A stretch of 64,000 nt of DNA from an uncultured Pseudomonadota bacterium (GTDB lineage: Bacteria; Myxococcota_A; UBA796; SXON01), in the NCBI GenBank assembly GCA_903900265.1, contig CAIUMM010000152.1:1-64000 (forward strand). The letters run 5' to 3'. Shown piece by piece: positions 15,920 to 23,611 of the stretch. A program made the translations under genes and the position numbers. Within the stretch, counting starts at the first letter, position 1. Every line of letters starts with the position of its first letter. Under the pieces are notes generated by a model that did not search any database, was not told the origin of the DNA, and saw only the letters and a program-made list of their open reading frames with translations.

Positions 15920-16876
15920 ATGTCCAAGACCCACAACAACATCCCCCGCGCCCTCACGTTTGCCGAGTACAAAGCCCTTCGCTACGAGCGCGTTTGGGCA
16001 CAGCACGCCCTGATGCCCGAGAGCGTTCGCGCGATCAAGCACGAAGCCGACCGCATCCGGTCGGGTCGGGTAGAGAGTTACGCCGCCGAGCGTAACGCGC
16101 TCGGCCTCGACTTCGACTACACCGATAGCGTGAAGCCCTACGGGGGCTACGTCAGCGACCTGACCCTCGACGCCGACGAAGTCACCGCGCTCGGGTTCGA
16201 TCCCGAGCACCTCACAGCGAAGGTCATCGCGGCGTACGACGAGTGGTACGACACCGCTGAGAGTCAGGCCCGCGATTGCGGGTTCGAGGTGGAGAAAGCC
16301 GACCGGCACGGGTACGGGCACTACCACGACGACGAGGGTCGCCCCGAACACCACTCGTTCAAGGTCGATTACAGCGGCCCCCGCGACCGCGCCGACTACC
16401 GGTGGATCACCGTACCGTCGTCGCAGGAAACGGCGTGGTTGTCCGGCAACGCATGGGCGGGTATGTCCAAGAGCGTGAAAGCGCAGGTGCGACAGGAGGT
16501 GCTTCGGGCCGCCGCGAAAGCGACGGGCGATCACATGAGAGCGTGGGCGAACGACGACGTTCGGACGTACCACCTCGAAGTTTCGATCTACTGGCGCGGG
16601 GAGGAGATCGCGTCCGACAGCCTCGGCGGCATCGAACTCGACGAGAGCTACGCTGCGCGGCGGCGTAAGCAGTACGAGTTGGCCGATGCGATTCTCGACA
16701 ACGGGCTGATCGACAACGCGCTCTACGGCGCGGTAGCGTGGGCCGACAAGGCGGTCAGCGACGCCCAGCAGCGAGCAAGCAAGATCGTGGCGGACATCGC
16801 GTTGCTGCCCGAGCGCAGCATCGCGGCGGTGCGCGACGCGTTTACGACTGCGAAGGTCATTCGCAAGACTGCCTGA
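15920..16876 (+). CDS. Uncharacterised early protein
   Basis: 318 residues from the ATG at 15920, one of the largest early genes. N-terminus helical (FAEYKALRYERVWAQHALMP), middle His/Asp-rich (RHGYGHYHDDEGRPEHHSF), and two helical segments at the C-terminus (VKAQVRQEVLRAAAKATGD, AVSDAQQRASKIVADIALL). The His/Asp cluster could bind metal. No family recognised. Confidence 0.65.
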   Translation: MSKTHNNIPRALTFAEYKALRYERVWAQHALMPESVRAIKHEADRIRSGRVESYAAERNALGLDFDYTDSVKPYGGYVSDLTLDADEVTALGFDPEHLTAKVIAAYDEWYDTAESQARDCGFEVEKADRHGYGHYHDDEGRPEHHSFKVDYSGPRDRADYRWITVPSSQETAWLSGNAWAGMSKSVKAQVRQEVLRAAAKATGDHMRAWANDDVRTYHLEVSIYWRGEEIASDSLGGIELDESYAARRRKQYELADAILDNGLIDNALYGAVAWADKAVSDAQQRASKIVADIALLPERSIAAVRDAFTTAKVIRKTA

Positions 16877-16898
16877 ACTGAAAGTTTCCTGACACGTG

Positions 16899-16914
16899 GG
16901 GCGCAGACGCGCCC
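16899..16914 (+). terminator. Intergenic hairpin (family D, copy 1)
   Basis: GGGCGC-AGAC-GCGCCC followed by GTTTC, within a conserved spacer that starts CCTGACACGTGGGGCGC. Copies at 26403 and 26994. Confidence 0.5.
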
Positions 16915-16952
16915 GTTTCGCCTTCCCTCAATCACACCCACAGGAGCCTGAC

Positions 16953-17219
16953 ATGAAAGACGAGTATCTCTACTTCACCACCCCCGAAACCGCCCATTGG
17001 AAGTCCATGTGGGCGTGGCTTTCCAATCACCCCATGAACGCGGGTTTGGCCGAGCCGACGGTCGCCGAGTGCGCCGAGACCGCCGAGTGCTGGCAGTACA
17101 TGGGCACGGAAAAGGACGGGCGCATTTGGGCGGATTGTTTTCGGCACCGATGTCACCCGACGACGGGCGAGCGTGAATACCTTCGCCGTCGCGCGCCGAG
17201 CCCGAAGAAAGACGTTTGA
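16953..17219 (+). CDS. Small uncharacterised early protein
   Basis: 88 residues from the ATG at 16953 with CAGGAG upstream. Aromatic N-terminus (DEYLYFTTPETAHWKSMWAW), three Cys in the middle (ECAETAECWQYM, ADCFRHRCHP) and a basic end (RRRAPSPKKDV). Possibly metal-binding; no family recognised. Confidence 0.55.
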   Translation: MKDEYLYFTTPETAHWKSMWAWLSNHPMNAGLAEPTVAECAETAECWQYMGTEKDGRIWADCFRHRCHPTTGEREYLRRRAPSPKKDV

Positions 17220-17232
17220 TTTGACTTCCCTC

Positions 17233-17255
17233 GCCGGGGTGGCCCTCGCCCCGGC
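17233..17255 (+). terminator. Intergenic hairpin (family B, copy 3)
   Basis: GCCGGGG/CCCCGGC with GTGGCCCTCG loop, then TTTC. Confidence 0.5.
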
Positions 17256-17288
17256 TTTCAACACAAGCAACACAAGAGAGCGTACAAC

Positions 17289-17894
17289 ATGACTTCGATT
17301 CGCATTGACGGTGAGATTTACGACGTGATCGTGAGCAGCACGAAAGGTTACCTCGACATGATCGAGGACGGGCGGCTCGAATGGTTCGTGGCCGAAGACC
17401 ACGATGCCGCAGACCATGCCACACAGAGGTACTGGCGGGAGTTGCCCGCGCGCGAGATCGTCTGCCTCGTCGGTGAGGAGCGCATCGTAGAGATGTGGGC
17501 GAGCGGCACCACGCTCGCCGAGTGGGTGTCGGACATCCCCGCCTGTGAACAATGGGCGTCGTACGACGGGAATGAGTCGGACATCGAGCCGCCGACCGCG
17601 ACCGAGCGCGCCACCGCCGCCGCAGGCGTCCGTTGGATAGTCCGCGTCGCCGACGGGCGGGCGGGCGACGACACCCCGGTGTACGCCATCGGGAACTACG
17701 CCACCGAGGCCGAGGCGATTCGCGTCGCTGAGGAGTTAGAGGAGGCTGTGGAAGGTCGCGAGTGCGAGGTCGTGGCCGGGTTCGAGGGCGGCGACAGCGA
17801 CGACATGGAGGCGTTGCAAGCCTTCATCTCGGGGTGGGATGAACTCGTGGAGGAACTGGGCTACGAGCCCACGGTAGCCTTCCGACACAACTGA
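17289..17894 (+). CDS. Uncharacterised acidic early protein
   Basis: 201 residues, ATG at 17289. Beta-rich start (TSIRIDGEIYDVIVSSTKGY), acidic body and a second alpha/beta half (GVRWIVRVADGRAGDDTPVY, YATEAEAIRVAEELEEAVEG) followed by an acidic end. The two halves are joined by a Pro/Thr stretch near residue 105. No family recognised. Confidence 0.6.
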   Translation: MTSIRIDGEIYDVIVSSTKGYLDMIEDGRLEWFVAEDHDAADHATQRYWRELPAREIVCLVGEERIVEMWASGTTLAEWVSDIPACEQWASYDGNESDIEPPTATERATAAAGVRWIVRVADGRAGDDTPVYAIGNYATEAEAIRVAEELEEAVEGRECEVVAGFEGGDSDDMEALQAFISGWDELVEELGYEPTVAFRHN

Positions 17895-17900
17895 GCACCC

Positions 17901-17980
17901 GGCGAGCGAGGGTAAAACCTCGCTCGCCCCTCCCCGCGCATGGGCGATTGCCCGTGTGCGGCGAGGGGCGATTCTGCCCC
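17901..17980 (+). terminator. Cluster of three hairpins
   Basis: A perfect 11-bp stem GGCGAGCGAGG/CCTCGCTCGCC (17901-17928, loop GTAAAA or similar) is followed by GGGCGATTGCCC (17942-17953) and GGGGC-GATTCT-GCCCC (17965-17980). It occupies the whole spacer between 17894 and 18006 and is unlike the A, B or D families. Confidence 0.5.
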
Positions 17981-18005
17981 GTCAACGACAACAACAGGAG
18001 TACAC

Positions 18006-18305
18006 ATGACCACGACCGCAAACATCTACACCCGCGAACGGGCGCACGAGCCCGGAAACGCGACCCGCTACGAGCTTCTTCTCGTGCCCGACCGGGGCAC
18101 CCTGTTCACGTTCGCGTGGCTGAACGCCCCCGGGCACGGTCGCGCGTGCACGCTGAATCAGAACGGCTACCTGACGCGCGGTTACCTGAGCGAAAAGCTC
18201 GGGTTCGACGGGGACGTTGACCTGTGGGCGCTACTCGGATGGCTCAGCGCGAACGGATTCGACGGGGAGAGCCCCTTCGACAACATCAGCGCCGACCACG
18301 AGTGA
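18006..18305 (+). CDS. Small uncharacterised early protein
   Basis: 99 residues from the ATG at 18006 (AGGAG upstream). Beta-rich N-terminus (RYELLLVPDRGTLFTFAWLN), then an acidic helix (SEKLGFDGDVDLWALLGWLS). No family recognised. Confidence 0.55.
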   Translation: MTTTANIYTRERAHEPGNATRYELLLVPDRGTLFTFAWLNAPGHGRACTLNQNGYLTRGYLSEKLGFDGDVDLWALLGWLSANGFDGESPFDNISADHE

Positions 18306-18318
18306 CTTTCCTTCCCGC

Positions 18319-18341
18319 GCCGGGGTGGCCTTCGCCCCGGC
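18319..18341 (+). terminator. Intergenic hairpin (family B, copy 4)
   Basis: GCCGGGG/CCCCGGC stem followed by TTTC. Confidence 0.5.
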
Positions 18342-18375
18342 TTTCATCACACGCAAACACACATTGGAGTACCCC

Positions 18376-18807
18376 ATGAACACCAACCTCTCAAACGCTC
18401 TCGACATCACCAACATCCTCGTAGCGCAGGCGCAAGCCGCAGCCGGGGAGGAGGGCGAGTACCGTCTCACCCGGGACGACGATCTCGACCTCGCCTTCAT
18501 CGGGTGGGAAGTGGCCGAAGGGCGGTGCGGCGACCGCGAGTTCGAGCGCGATTGGACTCGCTGGACAATCATCACCCTCTACGTGACCGCAGGGGGCCGC
18601 TTCATCGTCGGCATCGAACGCCACTCCAAGTGGCAGGGGGCAACGTCGCGCTACGACGCGACCGTGCACGAGACCTTCGATGACGTGCTTGGGCACCTCA
18701 AAGGCGACAACGACGGTCGCGTAGGGACGGCGAGCAAGGCGATGATCGAAAACGCCGTCGCCTCCCTCGACTGCCTTGGGCGGGCGGACGTGGAACGGGT
18801 CGAATAG
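18376..18807 (+). CDS. Uncharacterised acidic early protein
   Basis: 143 residues, ATG at 18376. Alpha helix (LDITNILVAQAQAAAGEEGE), then antiparallel beta pattern (RWTIITLYVTAGGRFIVGIE) and an acidic helical end. No family recognised. Last gene before promoter cassette 5. Confidence 0.6.
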   Translation: MNTNLSNALDITNILVAQAQAAAGEEGEYRLTRDDDLDLAFIGWEVAEGRCGDREFERDWTRWTIITLYVTAGGRFIVGIERHSKWQGATSRYDATVHETFDDVLGHLKGDNDGRVGTASKAMIENAVASLDCLGRADVERVE

Positions 18808-18819
18808 CCCGTCTGAGAC

Positions 18820-18971
18820 GTATACCTGACGTGCACACGATGTGTACGTCAGGTGCACGTGGCGTGCACGTGATGTGCACATGGCTCGCGCGGTGAAGCT
18901 GTCGAAGGTTGACAGTTTGCCACGACAAGATACAGGATTGGAGCTTGGATCGAAGTGTGCTCGTTCCAAGC
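18820..18971 (+). promoter_or_regulatory. Early promoter cassette 5
   Basis: 11-bp units run from about 18820 to 18884 (GTATAC, GTGCAC, GTGTAC cores). TTGACA at 18909-18914, TACAGG at 18931-18936, leader hairpin at 18943-18971. It drives 19012-20366. Confidence 0.9.
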
Positions 18972-19011
18972 GTTTCCCGTTTACAGCACATTCAACCCAC
19001 AGGAGTCACCC

Positions 19012-19644
19012 ATGAACCGCATCGACAAGTACACCCGCCAGATCGAGAAGGGCAACTGGAGCAGAATCAAGGCGGAAGCCCGCGCGGAAGGCTATGCCTT
19101 CCTCGGCAGCGTCTTTAGCCTCACCCCCTCGGGCAAGTTCTACGCCCCGTTCGCGTGCTCGAACGTCGCCGGGTGCAAGAAGTGTCGCGGCACCGGCAGC
19201 GTGAAGCGCCGGGCCGGGAACGCCGAGGCGCTCGCCGAGGCGCAATCGCGCCTCGACGCGATTGACATCCGAGCCATCGTGGACGCGCACGGCGGCTACA
19301 CCTCGTGGCCCGAAAGCGTTCGCGCCGAGGTGGACGCCGCGAGGGCGGTGGTCGAGTCGGCAAAAACCACCCGCCAATGCGAGTGGTGTTCGGGGTTGGG
19401 CAGCCACGAGGCTGCGCAGGACGAGGATTGGTGGGCCGCGTTGGAAACGGTCGCGCACGCCCACGGTCTGTTCGTCGGCGGCCCCGACGGGGGCGCTGGC
19501 GACGACATCTTCGTCGGGGACGCGACCGTGCTCGACGACGACGGCAACTACGACGGCGGCGAGAGCCACGGCGACTACGTCGTCGCCCAAGCGGAAGGCC
19601 GAGAGGAGGCCGAGCGCGACGGATACGACTACGACGCGCAGTAG
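19012..19644 (+). CDS. Protein with two CxxCxGxG zinc-type motifs
   Basis: 210 residues from the ATG at 19012. Two DnaJ-like motifs, CKKCRGTG (about residues 57-64) and CEWCSGLG (about residues 123-130), could pair to hold one or two zinc ions. They are separated by an Ala/Glu-rich helical insert (AEALAEAQSRLDAIDIRAIV). N-terminal basic segment (DKYTRQIEKGNWSRIKAEAR); C-terminal third very acidic and Gly-rich (GDATVLDDDGNYDGGESHGD). It lacks a J domain, so it is not a DnaJ. A binding platform for unfolded protein or nucleic acid is a guess. Confidence 0.6.
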   Translation: MNRIDKYTRQIEKGNWSRIKAEARAEGYAFLGSVFSLTPSGKFYAPFACSNVAGCKKCRGTGSVKRRAGNAEALAEAQSRLDAIDIRAIVDAHGGYTSWPESVRAEVDAARAVVESAKTTRQCEWCSGLGSHEAAQDEDWWAALETVAHAHGLFVGGPDGGAGDDIFVGDATVLDDDGNYDGGESHGDYVVAQAEGREEAERDGYDYDAQ

Positions 19645-19658
19645 TACGACGCAGACAG

Positions 19659-19721
19659 GCCGCGTACGGGTTCACCCCCGTGCGCGGCTTTCGTCGTTTT
19701 TGAGGGCTGCCCACGAGCCCT
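19659..19721 (+). terminator. Double-hairpin spacer, copy 5 (family A)
   Basis: GCCGCGTACGGG/CCCGTGCGCGGC, TTTCGTCGTTTTT, then AGGGCT/AGCCCT. From here on the second stem uses AGGGCT instead of CGGGCT, a compensated change except at copy 6. Confidence 0.7.
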
Positions 19722-19749
19722 TCTCACACCCACACAGGAGTACACTCAC

Positions 19750-20055
19750 ATGGACAACGACACCAACATCGCCGCTTGCATCCCCGAGGGATGGACGATC
19801 ATCAAACACAAGGCGTTGTCGCACGTCAGCGCGGACGCACACCTGCGCATCGTCCTGTGCGTTCGGTCGCGCAGGGGGGTGATCCCAAGAAACCCCTACG
19901 GGGAGTTCGTCACGTGGACGGCGAACCTCCAAGCGCCCGAGTGCTTCGAGGGGCACTACTTCGGGGAGTTGCTCCCCGCCGTGAGAGACTACGCCGAGCG
20001 CGGCGTCAAGGAGGCGTTGCAAGCTGCGTACGCGTCCCCCGCGTGGTCGCGCTAA
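19750..20055 (+). CDS. Small uncharacterised early protein
   Basis: 101 residues, ATG at 19750. N-terminus MDNDTNIAACIPEGW resembles that of the 77-residue protein at 24413 (MDNDQALCFTAPED) and both follow the same spacer variant (GGAGTACACTCAC), hinting at duplication. Basic middle (VLCVRSRRGVIPR) and a helical end. No family recognised. Confidence 0.55.
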   Translation: MDNDTNIAACIPEGWTIIKHKALSHVSADAHLRIVLCVRSRRGVIPRNPYGEFVTWTANLQAPECFEGHYFGELLPAVRDYAERGVKEALQAAYASPAWSR

Positions 20056-20090
20056 CACCCACTCACAATCACACAACAACAGGAGTTCAC

Positions 20091-20366
20091 ATGACCCCAA
20101 TGTCCCGATTCTATGCTGACGAACCCACCCGCGAGCGCGAGATCGCGATGTACGTTGACGGCAAATACCTCGCACGGGGGAGAGCGAGTGAAGCCCGCTC
20201 GCCCGCCACCTACGGCTTCAAGGGGTGGGAAACCATCCCCCCCGACCGACTCACGTTCGAGCGTGACAAGGGGCCGTTCAGCTACGACCGCCCGTACATG
20301 TGTTGGGCCTCGGGAGAGAGATTGACAGCCACCGAGATCCTCACGTGGCTGCGCGAAACCGCGTGA
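20091..20366 (+). CDS. Small uncharacterised early protein
   Basis: 91 residues from the ATG at 20091 (AGGAG upstream). Highly charged: FYADEPTREREIAMYVDGKY, RGRASEARSP, then an aromatic patch (GPFSYDRPYMCW) and an amphipathic end. No family recognised. Confidence 0.55.
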   Translation: MTPMSRFYADEPTREREIAMYVDGKYLARGRASEARSPATYGFKGWETIPPDRLTFERDKGPFSYDRPYMCWASGERLTATEILTWLRETA

Positions 20367-20370
20367 AGTC

Positions 20371-20530
20371 CACGTGACGTACACACGGCGTGTACGTCAC
20401 GTGCACGTCAGGTGCACGTGGCGTGTACGTCATGTGCACATGGCTCGCGTGGTGAAGCTGTCGAAGGTTGACAGTTTGCCACGACAAGATACAGGATTGG
20501 GGCTTGGAGCGAAGTGTGCTCGTTCCAAGC
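20371..20530 (+). promoter_or_regulatory. Early promoter cassette 6
   Basis: 11-bp units (GTACAC, GTGTAC, GTGCAC, GTGCAC, GTGTAC, GTGCAC cores) run from about 20378 to 20443. TTGACA at 20468-20473, TACAGG at 20490-20495, leader hairpin at 20502-20530. It drives 20566-22456. Confidence 0.9.
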
Positions 20531-20565
20531 GTTTCACATTCACAGCACATGTTTCAGGAGTCCCC

Positions 20566-21021
20566 ATGTCCAAGTCCCCCATGTCCAAGTCCCTCGATCT
20601 CAATGGCCTCACCGCTGCGCAGATGAAGGCGTTGATCGGAAAGAAGAAAGTCACCGCGCAAACGGTCGTCGCGTTCCTGCAAGCGAAGGAAGCCGCCCAC
20701 GGGCTGCGGTTTCCCGCTCGGGAGCTTCTCGCCGAGTTGGCTCCCGCCCCGGTCAAGGCGACCAAGCCCGCGAAGGTCGTCGCCCCCCCGGCGAAGCCGG
20801 GCAAGGTCGTGAAGGTCGTCGCCCCGAGCAAGCCCGCGAAGGTCGCGGCGAAGGTCGTCGCTGCCCCGGCGAAGCCGGGCAAGGTCGTGAAAGTCGTCGC
20901 CCCGGCGTTCGACGCCGAGGGGGTTATCAAGCGCCTCGACGCGTTGGAACGCGTCGTGTCCGCCTTGGTAGAACGGTTCGCCCCGGCGAAACCGGCGGCG
21001 AACCGCCGCAAGGCAAGCTGA
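20566..21021 (+). CDS. Basic AKPGKV-repeat protein, short paralogue of 15035-15820
   Basis: 151 residues from the ATG at 20566. N-terminal module (NGLTAAQMKALIGKKKVTAQ, VVAFLQAKE) and C-terminal coiled-coil module (APAFDAEGVIKRLDALERVV, LVERFAP) match the 261-residue protein at 15035. The linker between them is Lys/Ala/Pro/Val-rich (PAKPGKVVKVVAPSKPAKV repeated). Compared with its paralogue it lacks the C-terminal Rho-N/SAP-like part. Strongly basic, so DNA or RNA compaction is plausible; inferred. Confidence 0.7.
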   Translation: MSKSPMSKSLDLNGLTAAQMKALIGKKKVTAQTVVAFLQAKEAAHGLRFPARELLAELAPAPVKATKPAKVVAPPAKPGKVVKVVAPSKPAKVAAKVVAAPAKPGKVVKVVAPAFDAEGVIKRLDALERVVSALVERFAPAKPAANRRKAS

Positions 21022-21051
21022 GCCCCCTCAGATACAGGATTGGAGCGCAAA

Positions 21052-21112
21052 GCCGCGTACGGGTTCACCCCCGTGCGCGGCTTTCGTCGTTTTGCGGGCT
21101 GCCCGAGAGCCC
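21052..21112 (+). terminator. Double-hairpin spacer, copy 6 (family A)
   Basis: Standard first stem; the second stem reads CGGGCT/GAGCCC. Just upstream (21029-21046) is a fragment of the promoter cassette (ATACAGGATTGGAGC) without a -35, apparently a relic of recombination between spacers. Confidence 0.65.
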
Positions 21113-21142
21113 TTCTCACCAACACACCCACAGGAGCATCAC

Positions 21143-21589
21143 ATGAGCACCAACACCAACACCCCCGTCCCGATGCGTTATTTCCAAGCCCGTCGTGAAG
21201 TCACGCGGGACTTCACGATGTCGAACTTCCCCGAAACGCGTCCCGCTGGCCCACTACCTGCTCGGTTCACCGAGAGGGCGTTGTTCACGCCCGACTCGCA
21301 GACCTACTGCTGCGAGGCAACCCCATCCCTCTGGGTGGAGGTACTCGGCTACGAGGCCGAGTGGGATGAAGAAGTCTCGGACGAACTGCGCGAGTGGTGG
21401 GACACCGAGTTGTACGACGTTATGTCGAACGCCGACAGCTACTACGTGCACTACCACAAGGTGGTCGCGCACGTAATCGTGCTCGGGGGGTTCACATTCG
21501 CCGGTTGGTTCACCACCGTCCACGAGGACGGCGAGTTTGAGACCCCCGAGGATGCGCGTGAATACGCGCAGGGCAACTGGCACGTCTAA
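21143..21589 (+). CDS. Uncharacterised early protein
   Basis: 148 residues, ATG at 21143. Short Thr/Asn-rich start, basic segment (MRYFQARREVTRDFTM), acidic middle (YEAEWDEEVSDELREWWDTE) and a hydrophobic stretch (VVAHVIVLGGFTFAGWFTTV) that is too short and mixed for a confident membrane span. No family recognised. Confidence 0.6.
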   Translation: MSTNTNTPVPMRYFQARREVTRDFTMSNFPETRPAGPLPARFTERALFTPDSQTYCCEATPSLWVEVLGYEAEWDEEVSDELREWWDTELYDVMSNADSYYVHYHKVVAHVIVLGGFTFAGWFTTVHEDGEFETPEDAREYAQGNWHV

Positions 21590-21615
21590 GCGTGAGCTAA
21601 GCCGCCGTTCACCAA

Positions 21616-21677
21616 GCCGCGTACGGGTTCACCCCCGTGCGCGGCTTTTGCCGTTTTGAGGGCTGCCCACGAGCCCT
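21616..21677 (+). terminator. Double-hairpin spacer, copy 7 (family A)
   Basis: GCCGCGTACGGG/CCCGTGCGCGGC followed by TTTTGCCGTTTT and AGGGCT/AGCCCT. Confidence 0.7.
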
Positions 21678-21706
21678 TCTCACCAACACACCCACAGGAG
21701 TCTCAC

Positions 21707-22456
21707 ATGTCCATCGACATCAACACCGTCATCACCTTCACCCGCCAGAACACGGGCAAGCATCTCCTCGACAGCGGGTTCGAGAACGGGCGCGTGTGGC
21801 AGTCTCCCGCCCCCGAGGGCGGTCTGTTCACCGTCGCCCGCGACGGCGACGTGTCCCTCACCCTCACGGGTTTGCTGGCGCGGACGGCCACGCTGGTCAT
21901 CGAGGTGCAAGCCGCGCTCGATGCCGCGCTCGAAGCCGACGAGCGTATCGGGCACTTCGAGGTCGGGCCGCAGGTTATGGAGGAACTCGGCTTCACGCAA
22001 GTGGCCCGAGACAACACCTACAACGCCGAGACCGACCTCGATCAAGTGTTCGTATGGGAGGTTTGGCAGCGCGAGGGAGAGACCCGCGAATGGATTTACG
22101 ACGAGGACGCCGTCGTGCTCGTTTACGCGCACACGGGCGCGGACGTGCGCGGGGGATACGCCCGGCCCGTCGCGGTTCGGTTCGACGGGGAGTACAGCAT
22201 CCCCGTCGATCTTGTAATCAGCTTCTCGCCCGCCGACGCGGCGGCTGAGGAGTGGTGCATCCGGCGAGGGTTCGCCGAAGGGTATTTTGAGGCGGGGTAC
22301 ACCGCGAACCCGCAATACCGGTTGCGGGAAGCGGTCGGCGAGTTTGTCGAGCACAACCGCGAAAAGCAAACGCTCACCTTCGTGAATCCCGATCACGGGG
22401 ATGAGGAAGGGGAGGAGCCCGCGACGGTAGCGTTCTGCTACTACTACCGAGAGTAG
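21707..22456 (+). CDS. Uncharacterised acidic early protein
   Basis: 249 residues from the ATG at 21707. Start MSIDINTVITFT resembles the starts of the proteins at 22675 (MSIETVNITLI) and 22998 (MSIDTLNLAIA). Beta-rich N-terminal third, acidic middle with LDQVFVWEVWQREGETREWI, and an acidic Tyr-rich end (ATVAFCYYYRE). No family recognised. Last gene before promoter cassette 7. Confidence 0.6.
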   Translation: MSIDINTVITFTRQNTGKHLLDSGFENGRVWQSPAPEGGLFTVARDGDVSLTLTGLLARTATLVIEVQAALDAALEADERIGHFEVGPQVMEELGFTQVARDNTYNAETDLDQVFVWEVWQREGETREWIYDEDAVVLVYAHTGADVRGGYARPVAVRFDGEYSIPVDLVISFSPADAAAEEWCIRRGFAEGYFEAGYTANPQYRLREAVGEFVEHNREKQTLTFVNPDHGDEEGEEPATVAFCYYYRE

Positions 22457-22475
22457 TCTCGCGGGGGCGTGAACC

Positions 22476-22635
22476 GACGTGACGTACACACGGCGTGTAC
22501 GTCACGTATACGTCGGGTGCACGTGGCGTGTACGTGATGTGCACATGGCTCGCGTGGTGACCCTGTCGAAGTTTGACAGTTTGACCTGACAGGATACAGG
22601 ATTGGTGCTTGGAGCGAAGTGTGCTCGTTCCAAGC
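22476..22635 (+). promoter_or_regulatory. Early promoter cassette 7
   Basis: 11-bp units (GTACAC, GTGTAC, GTATAC, GTGCAC, GTGTAC, GTGCAC cores) run from about 22482 to 22547. TTGACA at 22573-22578, TACAGG at 22595-22600, leader hairpin at 22607-22635. It is the last cassette and seems to serve everything from 22675 to 27538. Confidence 0.9.
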
Positions 22636-22674
22636 GTTTCACATTCACAGCACATTCAACCCACAGGATCACCC

Positions 22675-22893
22675 ATGTCCATCGAAACCGTCAACATCAC
22701 CCTCATCAACCGCTCGGACAAGATCGTGGGAGCGTTCACGCTCCCGTGTTGTTGGGACAACATCATGGGCGATAAAGCCGACGAGTTGGAAGAAATGGCC
22801 CGCGTCGGCGCGGCTTTCGAGGCGAAAACCGGCCTTCGGGTGCGGTTCGCGACGTACAACTGGCCGAGCAAGACGGCGACGTTCTACGTCTAA
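22675..22893 (+). CDS. Small uncharacterised early protein
   Basis: 72 residues from the ATG at 22675. Compact alpha/beta look: strand (TVNITLINRSDKIVGAFTLP), two vicinal Cys, helix (DKADELEEMARVGAAFEAKT), strand (LRVRFATYNW). No family recognised. Confidence 0.55.
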   Translation: MSIETVNITLINRSDKIVGAFTLPCCWDNIMGDKADELEEMARVGAAFEAKTGLRVRFATYNWPSKTATFYV

Positions 22894-22908
22894 GCCGACC
22901 AGCGCAAA

Positions 22909-22971
22909 GCCGCGTACGGGTTCACCCCCGTGCGCGGCTTTCGTCGTTTTTGAGGGCTGCCCACGAGCCCT
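22909..22971 (+). terminator. Double-hairpin spacer, copy 8 (family A)
   Basis: Consensus copy: GCCGCGTACGGG stem, TTTCGTCGTTTTT, AGGGCT/AGCCCT. Confidence 0.7.
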
Positions 22972-22997
22972 TCTCACCAACACCCACAGGAGTTCCC

Positions 22998-23507
22998 ATG
23001 TCCATTGACACCCTCAACCTCGCTATCGCATTGTGCAACACCCTCGCCGCCAAGGGCTCGGGCCATTTCGCTCGCCCAGCGGGCTCCTCGCTCACCGGCA
23101 TCGACACCAACAACGGCGAAGCGGTTTACGCCTTCCTGCTCGGTCTCGTGGGGGCGTTCGAGGAAGTCACCGACGCCGCTAAGGCATCCGGGGCGGCGTG
23201 GGGGGGCTGCCGGTACTTCCGCGCCAAGCTGCCCGAAGCGGTGGTCGGGATGGAGGGCATCGCCCTCCTGTCCGAACTCGACGACGCCGACCTCGCGCGC
23301 GTCCGCATCGTCAAAGGGCACCACGGGGGGCTGGAACTCCAGCTTCCCGGTGCCGCGAAACGTGAAACCAACATCGCCCACATGATCGTGGGCGATCCCA
23401 CGGATGGACGGTGGCCGCCCGGCCACGACGCCGTAGTATTCACATGGTATCCGGGTCGCTTGACGCCCCCGGTGGTGATCGGCGGGGCGACGGTCAAGTT
23501 CGTCTGA
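22998..23507 (+). CDS. Uncharacterised early protein
   Basis: 169 residues, ATG at 22998. Helical N-terminus (TLNLAIALCNTLAAKGSG), Ala/Gly-rich middle and a C-terminal beta part (DAVVFTWYPGRLTPPVVIGG). No family recognised. Confidence 0.6.
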   Translation: MSIDTLNLAIALCNTLAAKGSGHFARPAGSSLTGIDTNNGEAVYAFLLGLVGAFEEVTDAAKASGAAWGGCRYFRAKLPEAVVGMEGIALLSELDDADLARVRIVKGHHGGLELQLPGAAKRETNIAHMIVGDPTDGRWPPGHDAVVFTWYPGRLTPPVVIGGATVKFV

Positions 23508-23522
23508 GTCGTCGTCTACCAA

Positions 23523-23585
23523 GCCGCGTACGGGTTCACCCCCGTGCGCGGCTTTCGTCGTTTTTGAGGGCTGCCCACGAGCCCT
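23523..23585 (+). terminator. Double-hairpin spacer, copy 9 (family A)
   Basis: Consensus copy, identical in layout to copy 8. Confidence 0.7.
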
Positions 23586-23611
23586 TCTCACCAACACCCA
23601 CAGGAGTTCCC

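Noticed and set aside
19012-19644. DnaJ chaperone
   Set aside because: Only two CxxCxGxG motifs, no J domain and no substrate-binding beta domains.
8019-22635. The 11-bp repeat arrays as CRISPR arrays or classical replication iterons
   Set aside because: Units are 11 bp without 25-40 bp spacers, recur at seven separate loci, and always stand at the same distance before a promoter. No cas gene or replication initiator is adjacent.
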